Positions 1-9,910 of a DNA stretch of 64,000 nucleotides are shown one piece after another. The translations under genes were made by a program, and so were the position numbers. The notes under the pieces were generated by a model, which did no database searches, had not been told where the DNA came from, and worked only from the letters and a program-made list of their open reading frames with translations. This DNA comes from Gentiana macrophylla (Eukaryota > Streptophyta > Magnoliopsida > Gentianales > Gentianaceae): NCBI GenBank assembly GCA_026214975.1, contig JAOBSW010000286.1, forward strand, positions 1 to 64,000, read 5' to 3'. Each line of letters opens with the position of its first letter. The stretch's first letter is position 1.

Positions 1-662
1 GTGGTTTTTGGTTCTTCTAGAGCTTTGATTATTGCAGGTGTGCTTGTAAAATCTTCACTGATTTCATAAGCTTTCAAATCTAAGAAGATTTTGAATGAGT
101 CCTCTATGTCAAGTCTTCTAGATTCTTCCATAGCAGTGACTTTCATCTTCTAGCACATTGTTAATGCCTTCAAGATTCTTGTATTTATAACCTTCCTTGT
201 GTATTCAATCTTCAGTAGATCTTGTATTTGGCCAATGGTCTCTCCAGTTTTCATCTTGAAATTTTCAAACTTTTGTTTAGCAACCGAAATTTTGTTTTCC
301 TTGATTGAATCAGTTCCTTCACAAACTAGTTGAAGTTTGACCCACATTTCTTTAGCAGTTGTGCAGTCTTTCACCTTTAAGTACATGTTGCTGTCAAGAG
401 TTCTGAGGATAAAGTCCATAGCAACATTGTTGAGATTGTTTCGCGTGCGATCATCATTGGTCCATTCAGCTTTAGGCTTGGGAACTCTAACTTGATTTCC
501 ATCAGCAATTTGCATGTGAGTGATCTGGATTGGTCCATCAGTGAGTACGTCCATCATTTCATCATGAGTAGCAGCTAAAAAGGCCTACATACGATGTTTA
601 TATTCATCAAATCTGTCCATGTTGCACATAAGCATCTGTCTTGCATACTGATTGTTATCCAT
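1..662 (-). pseudogene. gag: Copia gag (UBN2-type) of element E, broken and truncated by the window edge
   Basis: Minus-strand reading from an ATG at 662-660 gives a copia-type Gag N-terminus starting MDNNQYARQ. Two in-frame TAG codons break it, at 587-585 and 152-150. The longest open stretch is 557-150. It contains motifs typical of the copia gag family, such as TAKEMWVKL and a KFENFKMKTGE-like segment. Past the second stop the frame continues as a Gag-like KVTAMEESRRLD segment. Gag would form the cytoplasmic virus-like particle that packages element RNA. The zinc knuckle and pol lie outside the window. With two stops this copy is unlikely to make Gag. Confidence 0.82.
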
Positions 663-775
663 TGTGAGTAAGTGAGAACTGATTGTATAAGAACTGGAAA
701 CTGAGCTTTCTTATGAGAACAACTATAGGAGATTTAGAGCAAATGAGATTTTAACAATGGCTTGTTAAACAAACA

Positions 776-789
776 CTGCTCCGATACAA
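776..789 (-). other. Primer binding site of element E (tRNA-iMet type)
   Basis: Directly inside the 5' LTR the minus strand reads TTGTATCGGAGCAG, close to the plant copia primer site TGGTATCAGAGC that pairs with the initiator tRNA-Met 3' end. Two positions differ. The site fixes the LTR at 792-2556 as the 5' LTR. The 663-775 stretch is the short untranslated leader before gag. Confidence 0.8.
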
Positions 790-791
790 AT

Positions 792-2556
792 TGTTGGTCC
801 CTTGGAATGGCTAACACAAGTTTAGAGGGGGGGGGGGTGAATAAACTTGTCCCTAAAAACTGGATTTAAAGCAAATTATAGTTCAGTTAAAACTTGTGTG
901 GAGTTAAGCTGACTAAGCTGAGTTTAAGTCCAACTGAATAAACCAAAAACTAACCGGCAGCGGATATAGTTCTAGCCTTTTTCTTGATCTTGTTATTCTA
1001 TGTGAAAGCTGAGTGTGTTAAACTGAATTCTGCTGAATGTCAGTCTGTGAACTGTGAGTTGTATAACAATCAATTATCAGAATGCTGTAGATAAATGCTA
1101 AATAAATAAGTAAGTGCGAAAAGTAAATAAACAAGAATTATAGAGGTTCCAGGTGGTGTAATCCTGTCAGTCCTCTCTTCCCCTGTGGTGCGGAGGAAAA
1201 TTCCAGTAGAACTTCTTGAGGTGATCTATTACAAAAAGTCCTAAACAATAGTCCTTGGCTAATCCCTAGCTTCACTATCTAAACATTTGTAGAATAGATA
1301 GAATTGCTGCTCTTCAATTTCTTGAACACTGGTCCTTGAAGGGTTACGTATGCCTCTTCACCAGCTACCACCACAAACACAGTCTACCCGACTTCTTGTA
1401 ACAACTGTCCTTGGCAGAACCTTCCCGGTTTACTTCACAGTCTAAACCATTGATGTAGAATCAAAGTTGGGCTGAGAATCAATAAATTGATTCTTGTTTG
1501 TGGTTCTTCAAAGTGTTTGAATCTGGATAAATTCTGTGTAGTTTGAACACTTGAAGAAATTCTAGATATGATCTTGTTATAGTGCAGAGATGATAGCAAT
1601 TCGAATAACTAAGACTAGTGCACAAAATGCTTGTTGATCTTAATAATTCTGTTGTTTTTCCTTGGTGCAAAGTCCTCTATTTATAGTGTGAGGTCCAACG
1701 TTCATCTTGCATTAATTCGAATTGTATCGACGTCTATCTTGTAACGGCTATATTTTCGGACCGTTCTGATCTGTCAGTATTTCATCCAATAGAATTGCTT
1801 CTTTTAAAACGTTCGACTGTACTATCAGTTTGTTGGATGGCTGACATGTAAAACTGAGTTTACTAATCAATTTTATACTTTGTTCATCAGTTGTCAGTTT
1901 CTTGACTGACTTAGAGCATTAACTGAGATTTTACTCTTCTTCAAATCAGTACTCTGTTTTTCATCTGATTGAAATTGACTTAATCAGAGTACACCATAAA
2001 CAATTATCTTCTAAGATTCCTTATGATTCTTAGGTCTTCATACAAGATCCATAAAGTCAGTTCCGGTCACCACAAACTTGCCTGAAGTCCAGCTTTATAG
2101 TCTCGACTTGTAATATTCATAACTGAGTTTGAACCCTCTGTTCTTCGATCTTCTATAACCGAGTCTGTGACCCTCAGTTCTTCAGTCTTTAATAACTGAG
2201 TCTGTGACCCTCAGTTCTTCAGTCTTCTAGATAAGACAACCGAGTTTGTATCTCTCAGCGAACTTATCTTCTTCAGTTTCATATAGGTGTATTCTGAGTC
2301 AGTTTGTTTATCTTAATGATTTCCATTTTTCTAAATGACTTCCAGTTCTCAGTTTTACGACACACTAACTATTACAGTGCTTGTCTGATGTAACCTATAA
2401 AAGTATCAGACTCTAGTAAAACCTATACATCCAATTCTAAACATCTTTTAGCTTTTCACTATAACAGCTAACTTCAGCACTTCATCAATGAGGTTAAGAT
2501 AATATTCTGAGTAAATATGATGAATTATCATCAAAACATAAATTTTATTTCCAACA
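792..2556 (-). repeat. 5' LTR of element E (1765 bp)
   Basis: The LTR starts TGTTGG and ends CCAACA on the plus strand, a perfect 6 bp terminal inverted repeat. It aligns along its length with 58673-60444. On the minus strand it has a TATA-like CTATAAATAG at 1686-1677. An 11-G run lies at 827-837 near its U5 end. Inside are several short direct repeats built on AACTGAGT and CCCTCAGTTCTTC (about 2100-2240). The open frame at 1479-1670 is not a gene. Confidence 0.9.
1677..1686 (-). promoter_or_regulatory. Candidate TATA box in the LTR of element E
   Basis: CTATAAATAG on the minus strand; the same element sits at the matching place in LTR I (59570-59561). It would place RNA start and the U3/R border about 30 bp downstream. 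Confidence 0.55.
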
Positions 2557-3005
2557 AATCCACTCCTCTTCTTGAGGTAGAATGACCTATTTATAGGGGT
2601 TTCTCCAACGTTTAGATAAATTTGAACGTTTGAATTTGAATCCCTATATCCGTTGGTGGTCCTGCTTATTCTGTTGAGTGTCAACGTCCTTTCTGACATT
2701 TCTGTGCAACCAATAAAATTGCCTGCTTTATAACGGTCATAGACTCTTCAGTTTTTCTTGACCACAGCATGAAAACTAGTCTTATTGAATTAGTCATTTT
2801 TTAGCTTATGATCATTAACTGAGTTTTTACTCTTTTTCAAAAAGCTCAATATTCTATTTTTCATCTGATTATAATTGACTTAATCATAGTGCACCATTCC
2901 ATAAATCAACTAAGATATCATTGTCCTTATGTATCTTAAGTCTTCTTTCAAGAACCATAAAGTTAGTTCAGGTCATCACAATCTTTCTAGATGTAGATCT
3001 GTCGT
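2557..3005 (-). repeat. Element F: fragment of a related SIRE-like copia LTR
   Basis: This stretch repeats the interior of the LTR just to its left in diverged form and the same orientation. Shared blocks include a CTATTTATAG TATA-like site (about 2587), a TTCATCTGATTATAATTGAC block (about 2857) and a CCATAAAGTTAGTTCAGGTC block (about 2950). Neither LTR terminus is present, so F is a truncated older LTR into which E probably inserted. The border with D near 3005 is approximate. The open frame at 2448-2699 spans the E/F junction and is not a gene. Confidence 0.7.
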
Positions 3006-3472
3006 TATTTTCCTTGTGATTAGTATGGTTTAATTATTTATATGAGTTATGTTATGTAGTAGTTAGTTTATTTTACCCCATGAATGTTTAAATTTGAATC
3101 GTTGGTGAAGAAATCATGAATGAAAGGTTGCGTTCTTCGGAGCCCGCGACTGTATTTATCGCGGCTACGAATACCTAGTAAACCATAAGACATGATAATC
3201 GTCACCAACTATGTCTAATCAGCATATTAATTTACAAGTTGTTAGCCTGATCAACTATATACAAGTTTTTGTAAATTAACATGAGGACATTCAAGGTGAC
3301 GTGTTAGTTCAGGCGATGTCTTGATCGATCCTTAGGAACATGATAGTGACATCCACAATAGCAGCTTAGGGAGGTCCTCAGTCTTGAACCGGCTAGTCCT
3401 AGTTCTTATTGCTTGTGAATTAATACTGTTGTAGATAAATATATAAAGGGTGTGCTCTAAAACAATTAATCC

Positions 3473-3498
3473 ACTTGCCTTTCGTGCAAGTGGGAGAT
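3473..3498 (+). other. Polypurine tract with adjoining hairpin, element D
   Basis: The inverted repeat ACTTGC (3473-3478) and GCAAGT (3486-3491) has a 7-base loop, and its right arm overlaps the tract AAGTGGGAGATT that ends at the LTR. The tract would prime plus-strand DNA synthesis. The hairpin recurs at the same place in A, B and C. Confidence 0.75.
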
Positions 3499-5223
3499 TG
3501 TTAGGTGTAGTGACCGAAAGACAATTATATAATCGTTTATGTAATCACATAACTCAATGTATGGCTATACACAAGAGGATTGAGTTAGTGAGATGTACTT
3601 AAAATTGACTTAGTCCGTAGTGTTTATTAATCTGAGTACGGGTCTCATGATTAATTTGATATTAATGCGCCCATAACACTTTAGGTGTGACAGTCTTATC
3701 CGGACTTTCGGTAATAGGATACCTAATGGGGCATTTATATATGATGATAATCATATAGGGCTGGACCGATTTGATTTGAGTTCTCGATATAATTCCATAA
3801 TCGAGAAGTCTTATCAAATCACAAGATGATCATATATGGATTAATCTCAATCTTTGAGGTGATCTGAGACATAACCGCTTAGACTAGGGTAGAGTTTGAT
3901 GTGTTAGTAAGGATCACTGCGAGATATGTGGTCCAACACTTCTCGTTGGCTCTATTTTGGGATGGGTGAGTAGTCTGTGCTATCACAGACATGGAATCCA
4001 TTCCTTCTCCCGGGAAGTAGACCGACAGTTCCCTTATTTGTTAATCCTAGAAACTGATCGATGGGCCCAGTTCATATTATATTTGTTATGAACTAATTGA
4101 TCACTAGGGGTTAATGGTAAATAAGGATAATATATTTCGAGAAGGGTTTAAGGAATATCCCGAATCGAAAGGAACAGTCTATGGAGGATTTATCTGTATG
4201 TAATGATTATATCAGTGGACGCTTATCAACTCATAGGTGAGTGTAAGTTTATATCTATACTCAGCAGCGTTCAGTTTCGGGTTTATGGTGGTGTAATCCC
4301 GGAATTAATAGATTGAATATTATTGTTCGGTCTGACGAATAATTTTATTTAATTTACTGTAGCTACTGAATATGGGTCCATGGTCCCCGACGTGGCTCCT
4401 AACATAGCATATGCTTTCTCGTCGTTTCACCTCAATTATAATTAAATAGTTGGATTGGACTATTTAATTGATATGTGGATTAATTGTTTAGTTGGACTAG
4501 ATAATTAAATACATGGAAAAGAAATTTTTCGTGAAGTCGGCCCAATGTGTCAAAAAAATGTGGGGACCTTTATTTACTAAAGGAGGGGGCGCATATTATT
4601 ATTAATTAATTATCAAGGAATTTGTTTTCTTGGATAATTATTTAATGGGTGATTTATCTTTTATTTGTTAATTGATAATTCAAGGAATAATAGATAATAA
4701 TATGATTTATCCTAATTTGTTTGGGATAATTCTTTTATTTATCTTTTATTTGGAATAAGGATTAATCTAATAATTATCTCTTAATTATTAAATCCTTGGA
4801 GGACAAGGATTACTCTCCTATATAAAGAGAGTTCTCCCAAACATTTAGACACATTGAAAAACATGCCATTTTGTGAAGTATTATAGCTTGGAATTTTCGG
4901 CTATAATACTTGGGTTCGAGTTTTAGGAAAACTTCGGGTTTTTCTAAGGTAGCATATCAAGGAGGTCCAGCGACTTGAAACACCATCCACTTGGTGTTGC
5001 TTGGAGATACACGTCGGAAGACGGTGGCATCTCATTGGATCGAGTAGCTTGGATTGGAGATTGTTCTTGGCGTTTATACACCATAAAAAGGTAAATAGTC
5101 TAAACCCCCTTGTAGGTTTAGATCTATTTATTTTATGTATTTTGGTTGACTACATCTAGATCTATACTATTCCGCTGCGTAATCGGGTGGATCTTGATCC
5201 ATCCGACGATATTACATCCTACA
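3499..5223 (+). repeat. 3' LTR of element D (1725 bp)
   Basis: It begins TGTTAGGTGTAG next to the polypurine tract and ends ATTACATCCTACA. It matches the reverse complement of LTR B (20152-21955), apart from about 80 bp missing near its start. A TATA-like CTATATAAAG lies near 4818. No ORF is visible. Confidence 0.88.
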
Positions 5224-5355
5224 CGATTACATAAACGAGGTACTTAGGGTTTTCAGTAGTGTCTTAATTATAAGCATACATGCATATAATAAGATGAATT
5301 ATTAATTCTATCCTAAAACAATTATATAATTGTCTTTCGGGAACTACACCTAACA
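5224..5355 (-). repeat. Truncated 3' LTR of element B
   Basis: This 132 bp piece is the LTR start on the minus strand (TGTTAGGTGTAGTTCCC). It matches the outer end of the LTR at 20152-21955 and stops where D's LTR terminus joins. The missing part should lie left of D if D is a simple insertion. Confidence 0.85.
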
Positions 5356-5455
5356 ATCTCCCACTTGCACGAAAGGCAAGTCGATTAATTGTTTTAGAGC
5401 ACACCCTTTATATATATATCTACAACATTCTCCCACTTGCTCAAAACAAGTGAGA
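5356..5455 (-). other. Polypurine tract and duplicated PPT-like hairpin, element B
   Basis: Next to the LTR the minus strand carries AAGTGGGAGAT, with inverted arms ACTTGC (5363-5368) and GCAAGT (5376-5381). About 70 bp further in, a second CTCCCACTTG block again forms a hairpin, CACTTG (5434-5439) with CAAGTG (5447-5452). The first position fits the plus-strand primer. The second looks like a duplicate. Confidence 0.7.
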
Positions 5456-6786
5456 CATATCCCCAAGAGTCATACCCTCCAAGCGCATCTTAGTAATTCA
5501 CGTTTCCAAGTACGACCGGAGTATGCCGCCGTAGGGTAGGTCAGTGACCCGGCGCGTACTTAAAACTGAACACCATGTGACTTGGTACACTGATCAGGTA
5601 GGTTGGCGGCTTGAGTCAATCTTTGGGATCGAAACGTCGGCTTTCCATCTAATCCGGTGGTACGATTTTAATATGCAGTTGAGCCAACACTGAAGACAAG
5701 ATCGACTTCACGAGGTTTCTTAATTCGACATAAAGTCAGAATCAGCGTTTTCACTTATATTCTAGTTTGCACCTAAATATACGAGCATATTATTCCTCAT
5801 TCTACCGAAGATACTTGAGGATTCACTAAACATCCCATTTAGTATTCATCTGTAGGTTTAGATAATCATTCTTGAGAGGTAGGGTATACTCATCGTTGAA
5901 TGCTGCAAAAATGCAAGAATATCTTAACCAGGTGAATGGATGGGATTTCCAATGATCTATTCTCATGGATTTGAGCAAATCAAATCCTTTAGAATAAATC
6001 CCGATGGCATGTCAGACTCTGACTTCAGATAACACACCCATGTTGTTTCCAACTGTTTCAGTGTTACCATTCACAAACACTAATCTACATACTACATTAC
6101 TAATATTGATTCCCAGTCTACGAAAGACTTATCAACATTCTGGTCAAGTCCCCAAAGGATATATGCTATGGCAGGCATCTTGCCAAAGGTTCTTTCTGAA
6201 TAAATTAAGATACCGTTAGTCTCGCAAAAATGTCTTACGGAATCACCCCTATTTTCTGCTTTGTAACGAATCAGTTATTTGTTCTTAGCTAAAACCCTTC
6301 TGTTCTGAATGAATTCAGATTCCGTTGTCGGCAAGAATGTCTTAGGGAATCACCCCTATTTCCTGCTTTCTGACGAAATCAAGCAAGACTGAGTGGTAAG
6401 AGAGATGACGTTCTGGTTAACTCTCTACCTTTTAGGGAATCGCCCCTAAATTACTCAGCTTTGCGGTGAAATTTAAACTTTCCTATTCATTCGACTCTTC
6501 TCCGTGTAGTTCCAATTACTCCCACTAGGCCTGAGATACTCAGGTGGTTCTACAAGAGTTTCAACAGAACTGGAGTATCAAACTCCATTCACAGGGTTAT
6601 GGCTTTTAAACCAACCCTATTATCAGGATCCTACACAGCCCACAAAGGACTATAGGTCATCAATCTACCCAATAGACCGTAAGGTCCTGCAATAGGTAAT
6701 GGACACACCATACTACCACTGCGTTCGGGGTGGATTGATATACTGATCTAGTTTAGTAGTTTTTATAAGTGTTATCACCAACTGCT
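5456..6786 (-). other. Non-coding 3' interior of element B
   Basis: There is no convincing ORF; the 71-codon plus-strand frame at 6004-6219 matches no family I know. It is collinear with the interior of element C from about 35230. It holds one GCCG...TAGGTCAGTGAC block (about 5526-5548). It also holds three copies of a GGAATCRCCCCTA repeat near 6240, 6355 and 6437, two of them followed by a TCTGCTTT-like tail. The last five bases, CTGCT, are one half of the target duplication of insertion A. Confidence 0.7.
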
Positions 6787-8621
6787 TGTTAGTAATACCA
6801 TCCACAACGGAAGCGATTTAAGGATCTAGATCTATAAAATACACGTAATAAAATAACTAGATCTATATCTACAAGGGGGTTGTAGATCATACATTTTAGA
6901 TCTCAAAATCCAAGTTGAAGAACCGCAATAGAAAGAATGCAAGAAGATGTGAAGAGCACCACGATCTTCCGTACGTGTGATCCAAGCAACTCCCGGTGGA
7001 AGGAAATTCTCGTCTCGAACCCTTCCGATATGCTACCCGGAAAAACCTCCAAGATTTTTCCCTTCTTTCCCTTTCGCCGAAATTATTTCTTCTTCTCTCT
7101 AAGAGAAGAAGTCGAAATTTATGTTTGTGTAAGGCTTGGGAGAACTCTCTTTATATAGGAGAGTAAAACTTAACCTCCAAGGATTTTATTTTGCAAATAA
7201 ATAAATCCAATAAATTAAAGATAATTCCATAATATTCTAGAACAAATCTAGAATAATATTTATCTTTATTTCTTACCATAAATATTTATCCAATAAATAT
7301 TTTGTGCACATGTCTTATTAATCACAAGAAAAAAATTTCTTGTTTCCTAAAATAAAGCTATGGCCGAAAATTGTATTGTGACCTAGTCACTTATGATTTT
7401 CGGCCAAACACACTAATTGGGCCAAGATTATGAAAAATGTCTTTTTCACATATTTAATTATTTAGCCCAACTAATTTAATAGTTCACTAAACAATTAATT
7501 CACATATCGTTTTAATAAAGTCCAACAAGAACTAAATTAATATTATTAGGATTCGACGTCCGAGAATAGCTATGCTATATTTGGAGGCACGTCGGGACCA
7601 TGGACTAATAATCGTGGCTCCGATAAATCAAATAAATAATTATCTTACGAACGTAATAATTATATTCGATAAATCAATCACATGAATATGCCACCATAAT
7701 CCCGTGACTGCACTCCTCCGATTATGAGATTATATTTGTCTCCTCACGAGAATGATAATAAGCTTCCATTGATATAATCATTACATATGGATTAATCCTC
7801 CATAGACTGTTCATTCTAAATCGGGAAGTTACCGTTAACCCTTTTTAGAACATCTTATCCTTATTTACCATTAACCTCCTAGTGCTCAATTAATTCATAC
7901 AACTCACTGGTAGATAATCAGTGTACTATGAACTCGCATTTCACGATCGATCGGTTTCTAGGATTAACAAATAAAGGAATCGTCTATCTACCTCCATAAA
8001 TGGAAGGAATGGATTCGTGATCTGCGATAACACGATCGCTCACTCAATCCAAAGACAATGCCAAGATGGGGTAATTGGATCACAGACTCAGTGTAATCCT
8101 TAATCGTCAAGTCAAACCTCATACTGATTCAAGCAGTTGACTGCGATCACCTCAGGATTAAGATATATCTATAAATATGATCATCGGTTGATTCGATAAG
8201 ACTTCTCGATCACGGAATTATATCGTGAACTCTAATCAAATCGGTCCCGCCCTATATGATATATCTATCATATATAAATGCCCCACTAGGTTCTCTTAAC
8301 CGAAAGTCCGGATAAGACAATCACACCTATTGTGTTATGGGCGCATTAATAGCATGCTAAAGGAGAGACCCGATACTCTCGATTAACTTCACTATGGGCT
8401 AATTGTATTTTAAGTACATCTTCACTAACTCAATCCTCCCGTGTATATCCCATACACTGAGTTAAGTGATTACATAAACGATATAATTTAGGGTCGTTTT
8501 CTGTAGTGTAAATACTATTGTCACATCGGTGAATATGAGATTAATAAATATGAATAATAATATCATTTCACTTATTAAATAAAACAATTACAAAATTGTC
8601 TTTCGTGCATCACACCTAACA
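6787..8621 (-). repeat. 3' LTR of element A (1835 bp)
   Basis: Plus-strand ends are TGTTAG and CTAACA. It matches 14637-16456 throughout and is very like the LTRs of C. A TATA-like TCCTATATAA lies at 7160-7151 on the minus strand. The frame at 6937-7158 is an LTR shadow, repeated at 14787. Confidence 0.93.
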
Positions 8622-8650
8622 ATCTCCCACTTGCACGAAAGCATGTGATT
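8622..8650 (-). other. Polypurine tract of element A with imperfect hairpin
   Basis: The minus strand reads GTGGGAGAT next to the LTR. The flanking arms CACTTG (8628-8633) and CATGTG (8642-8647) pair with one mismatch, whereas the C copy pairs perfectly. A second CTCCCACTTGC block follows at about 8698. Confidence 0.75.
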
Positions 8651-8709
8651 AATTGTTTTAGAGCACACCCTATTATTTAAAATACAGCAAACTATCACTC
8701 CCACTTGCT

Positions 8710-9156
8710 CTAAATCAAATAAGACATGTCTCTAATACCTATAGTCTCCAAGTGTCGACTAAAAGCTTCAACCGACAGCGTCTTGGTGAATGGATCAACA
8801 GGATTATCGGCGGAGGCGATTTTCCTGACGGAAATGTCCCCTCTATCGAAAAAATCATTGATCACCCAGTATTTCCTCTCTATATGCTTCGACTTACTGT
8901 GCTTTCGAGGTTCCCTAGAGTTGGCAATGGCCCCATTGTTATAACAATAGAGAGTAATAGGATCTTCAGCATTCGGGACAACGCCTAATCCGCTGATGAA
9001 CTTTCTTAACCAAAATGCTTCTTTAGCTGCCTCCGAGTCCGCTATGAACTCAGCTTCCATTGTTGAATCGGTTGTCTTTGGATTCCTTTGGCTTCTCCAT
9101 TCTATCGCACCGCCACCAAGCGTAAACACTTGACCTGCAGGTAGATTTAGAATCAT
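8710..9156 (-). pseudogene. pol: Copia RNase H domain, element A
   Basis: The open stretch covers the C-terminal RNase H region of copia Pol. It has DSTMEAEFIADSEAAKEAFW (normally a T.EAEY..S.AAKEA.W motif), CYNNGAI where family members have C.NN.A, and SKHIERKYWVI. RNase H removes the RNA strand during reverse transcription in the particle. The usual CDN aspartate is Tyr here, which probably removes catalysis. The frame ends MSYLI and a stop about 90 bp before the polypurine tract, the expected place for the end of Pol. Upstream, 9157-9351 holds the RT/RNase H connection in other frames. Confidence 0.88.
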
Positions 9157-9351
9157 CTCTCGATCGATCGAAAATCGAATCGGTGTACCCCGCTAACTCC
9201 AATCTCCCACTCGAATAGACGAGCATATAATTTCTGGTTCTCTTCAAATATTTGATGAGGTTCTTTACTGCTGTCCAGTGCGGTTGCCCTGGATTTGACT
9301 AAAAACGGCTGACTAATCCAACGCCGTAACAAATGTCAGGTCTCGTACACC

Positions 9352-9910
9352 TCATGGCATACATAAGACTACCAACAGCCGAGGCATATGGCACTCTTCC
9401 CATAGCTTCAGCCTCTTCGGGGTTTTGAGGCCCCTGAGTCTTAGAGAGGTAAACGCCGTGACGGGTTGGTAGAAAACCCTTCTTATATATTTGTAGCTAC
9501 CAGTAAGAATGAGGGTTGGTAGAAAACCCTTCTTTGCATTCTCCATACTGAAGCGTGCCAGCAGCTTATCTATATAAGTTGCTTGGGATAGAGCTAACAT
9601 CCTATTCTTGCGATCCCTTATAATTTGGATCCCTAGAACATAACTCGCTTCTCCCAAATCTTTCATTTGGAATTGCGTGGTCAACCAACTTTTCACGTTG
9701 GACATCATCCCCTTATCGTTGCCAATTAGGAGTATGTCATCAACGTACAACACTAGAAATACAACACTATCTTTGATAACCTTCTTGTACACACAAGATC
9801 CAGCAAAGTGTTGTTCGAAATCATAAGACTTGAGAACGAGATGCTTGCTTCAACCCATAAATGGATCTGAGCAACTTGCACACCATGTGCTCTCGACCTT
9901 CTTCAATGAA
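9352..9910 (-). pseudogene. pol: Copia reverse transcriptase, C-terminal half, element A
   Basis: From 9792 leftward the frame contains LYVDDILLIGND, the YVDD catalytic box of copia RT, then MKDLGEASYVLGIQI and SQATYIDKLLARF. Between 9910 and 9793 the linking part (a CKLLRSIYGLKQASR-like stretch) is readable only through a stop. A repeat of GGGTTGGTAGAAAACCCTTC 50 bp apart (about 9460 and 9510) scrambles the normal P..TG..L segment. The protein would copy element RNA into DNA, but this reading frame is broken at least at 9911 and inside the duplication. Confidence 0.87.

Larger units (their letters stand above)
1..2556 (-). mobile_element. Element E: 5' part of a SIRE-like Ty1/copia retrotransposon
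   Basis: Reading leftward on the minus strand, the order is 5' LTR (2556-792), primer binding site, short leader, then gag running off the left edge. The LTR is a close relative of the one at 58673-60444, so E and I belong to one family. The SIRE-like assignment is inferred from I, which has an AAAAAGGGGGAAAT polypurine tract and an extra ORF after pol. E's right end abuts a fragment of a related LTR (F), so E probably inserted into F. The 3' half lies outside the window and the target duplication cannot be checked. Confidence 0.85.
3006..5223 (+). mobile_element. Element D: 3' end of a plus-strand Ty1/copia element
   Basis: It comprises about 490 bp of internal sequence without a convincing ORF, a polypurine tract, and an LTR of the same subtype as element B's. 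The internal part ends with the hairpin plus AAGTGGGAGATT module shared by A, B and C. The LTR terminus CATCCTACA at 5223 abuts an interior point of B's LTR in the opposite orientation. I infer that D inserted into B's 3' LTR. The left half of D is missing or lies beyond the window. Confidence 0.75.

Noticed and set aside
6937..7158. 73-codon plus-strand ORF, with a twin at 14787-14999
   Set aside because: It lies in the repeated LTR of A, antisense to transcription; similarity between the twins is LTR similarity.
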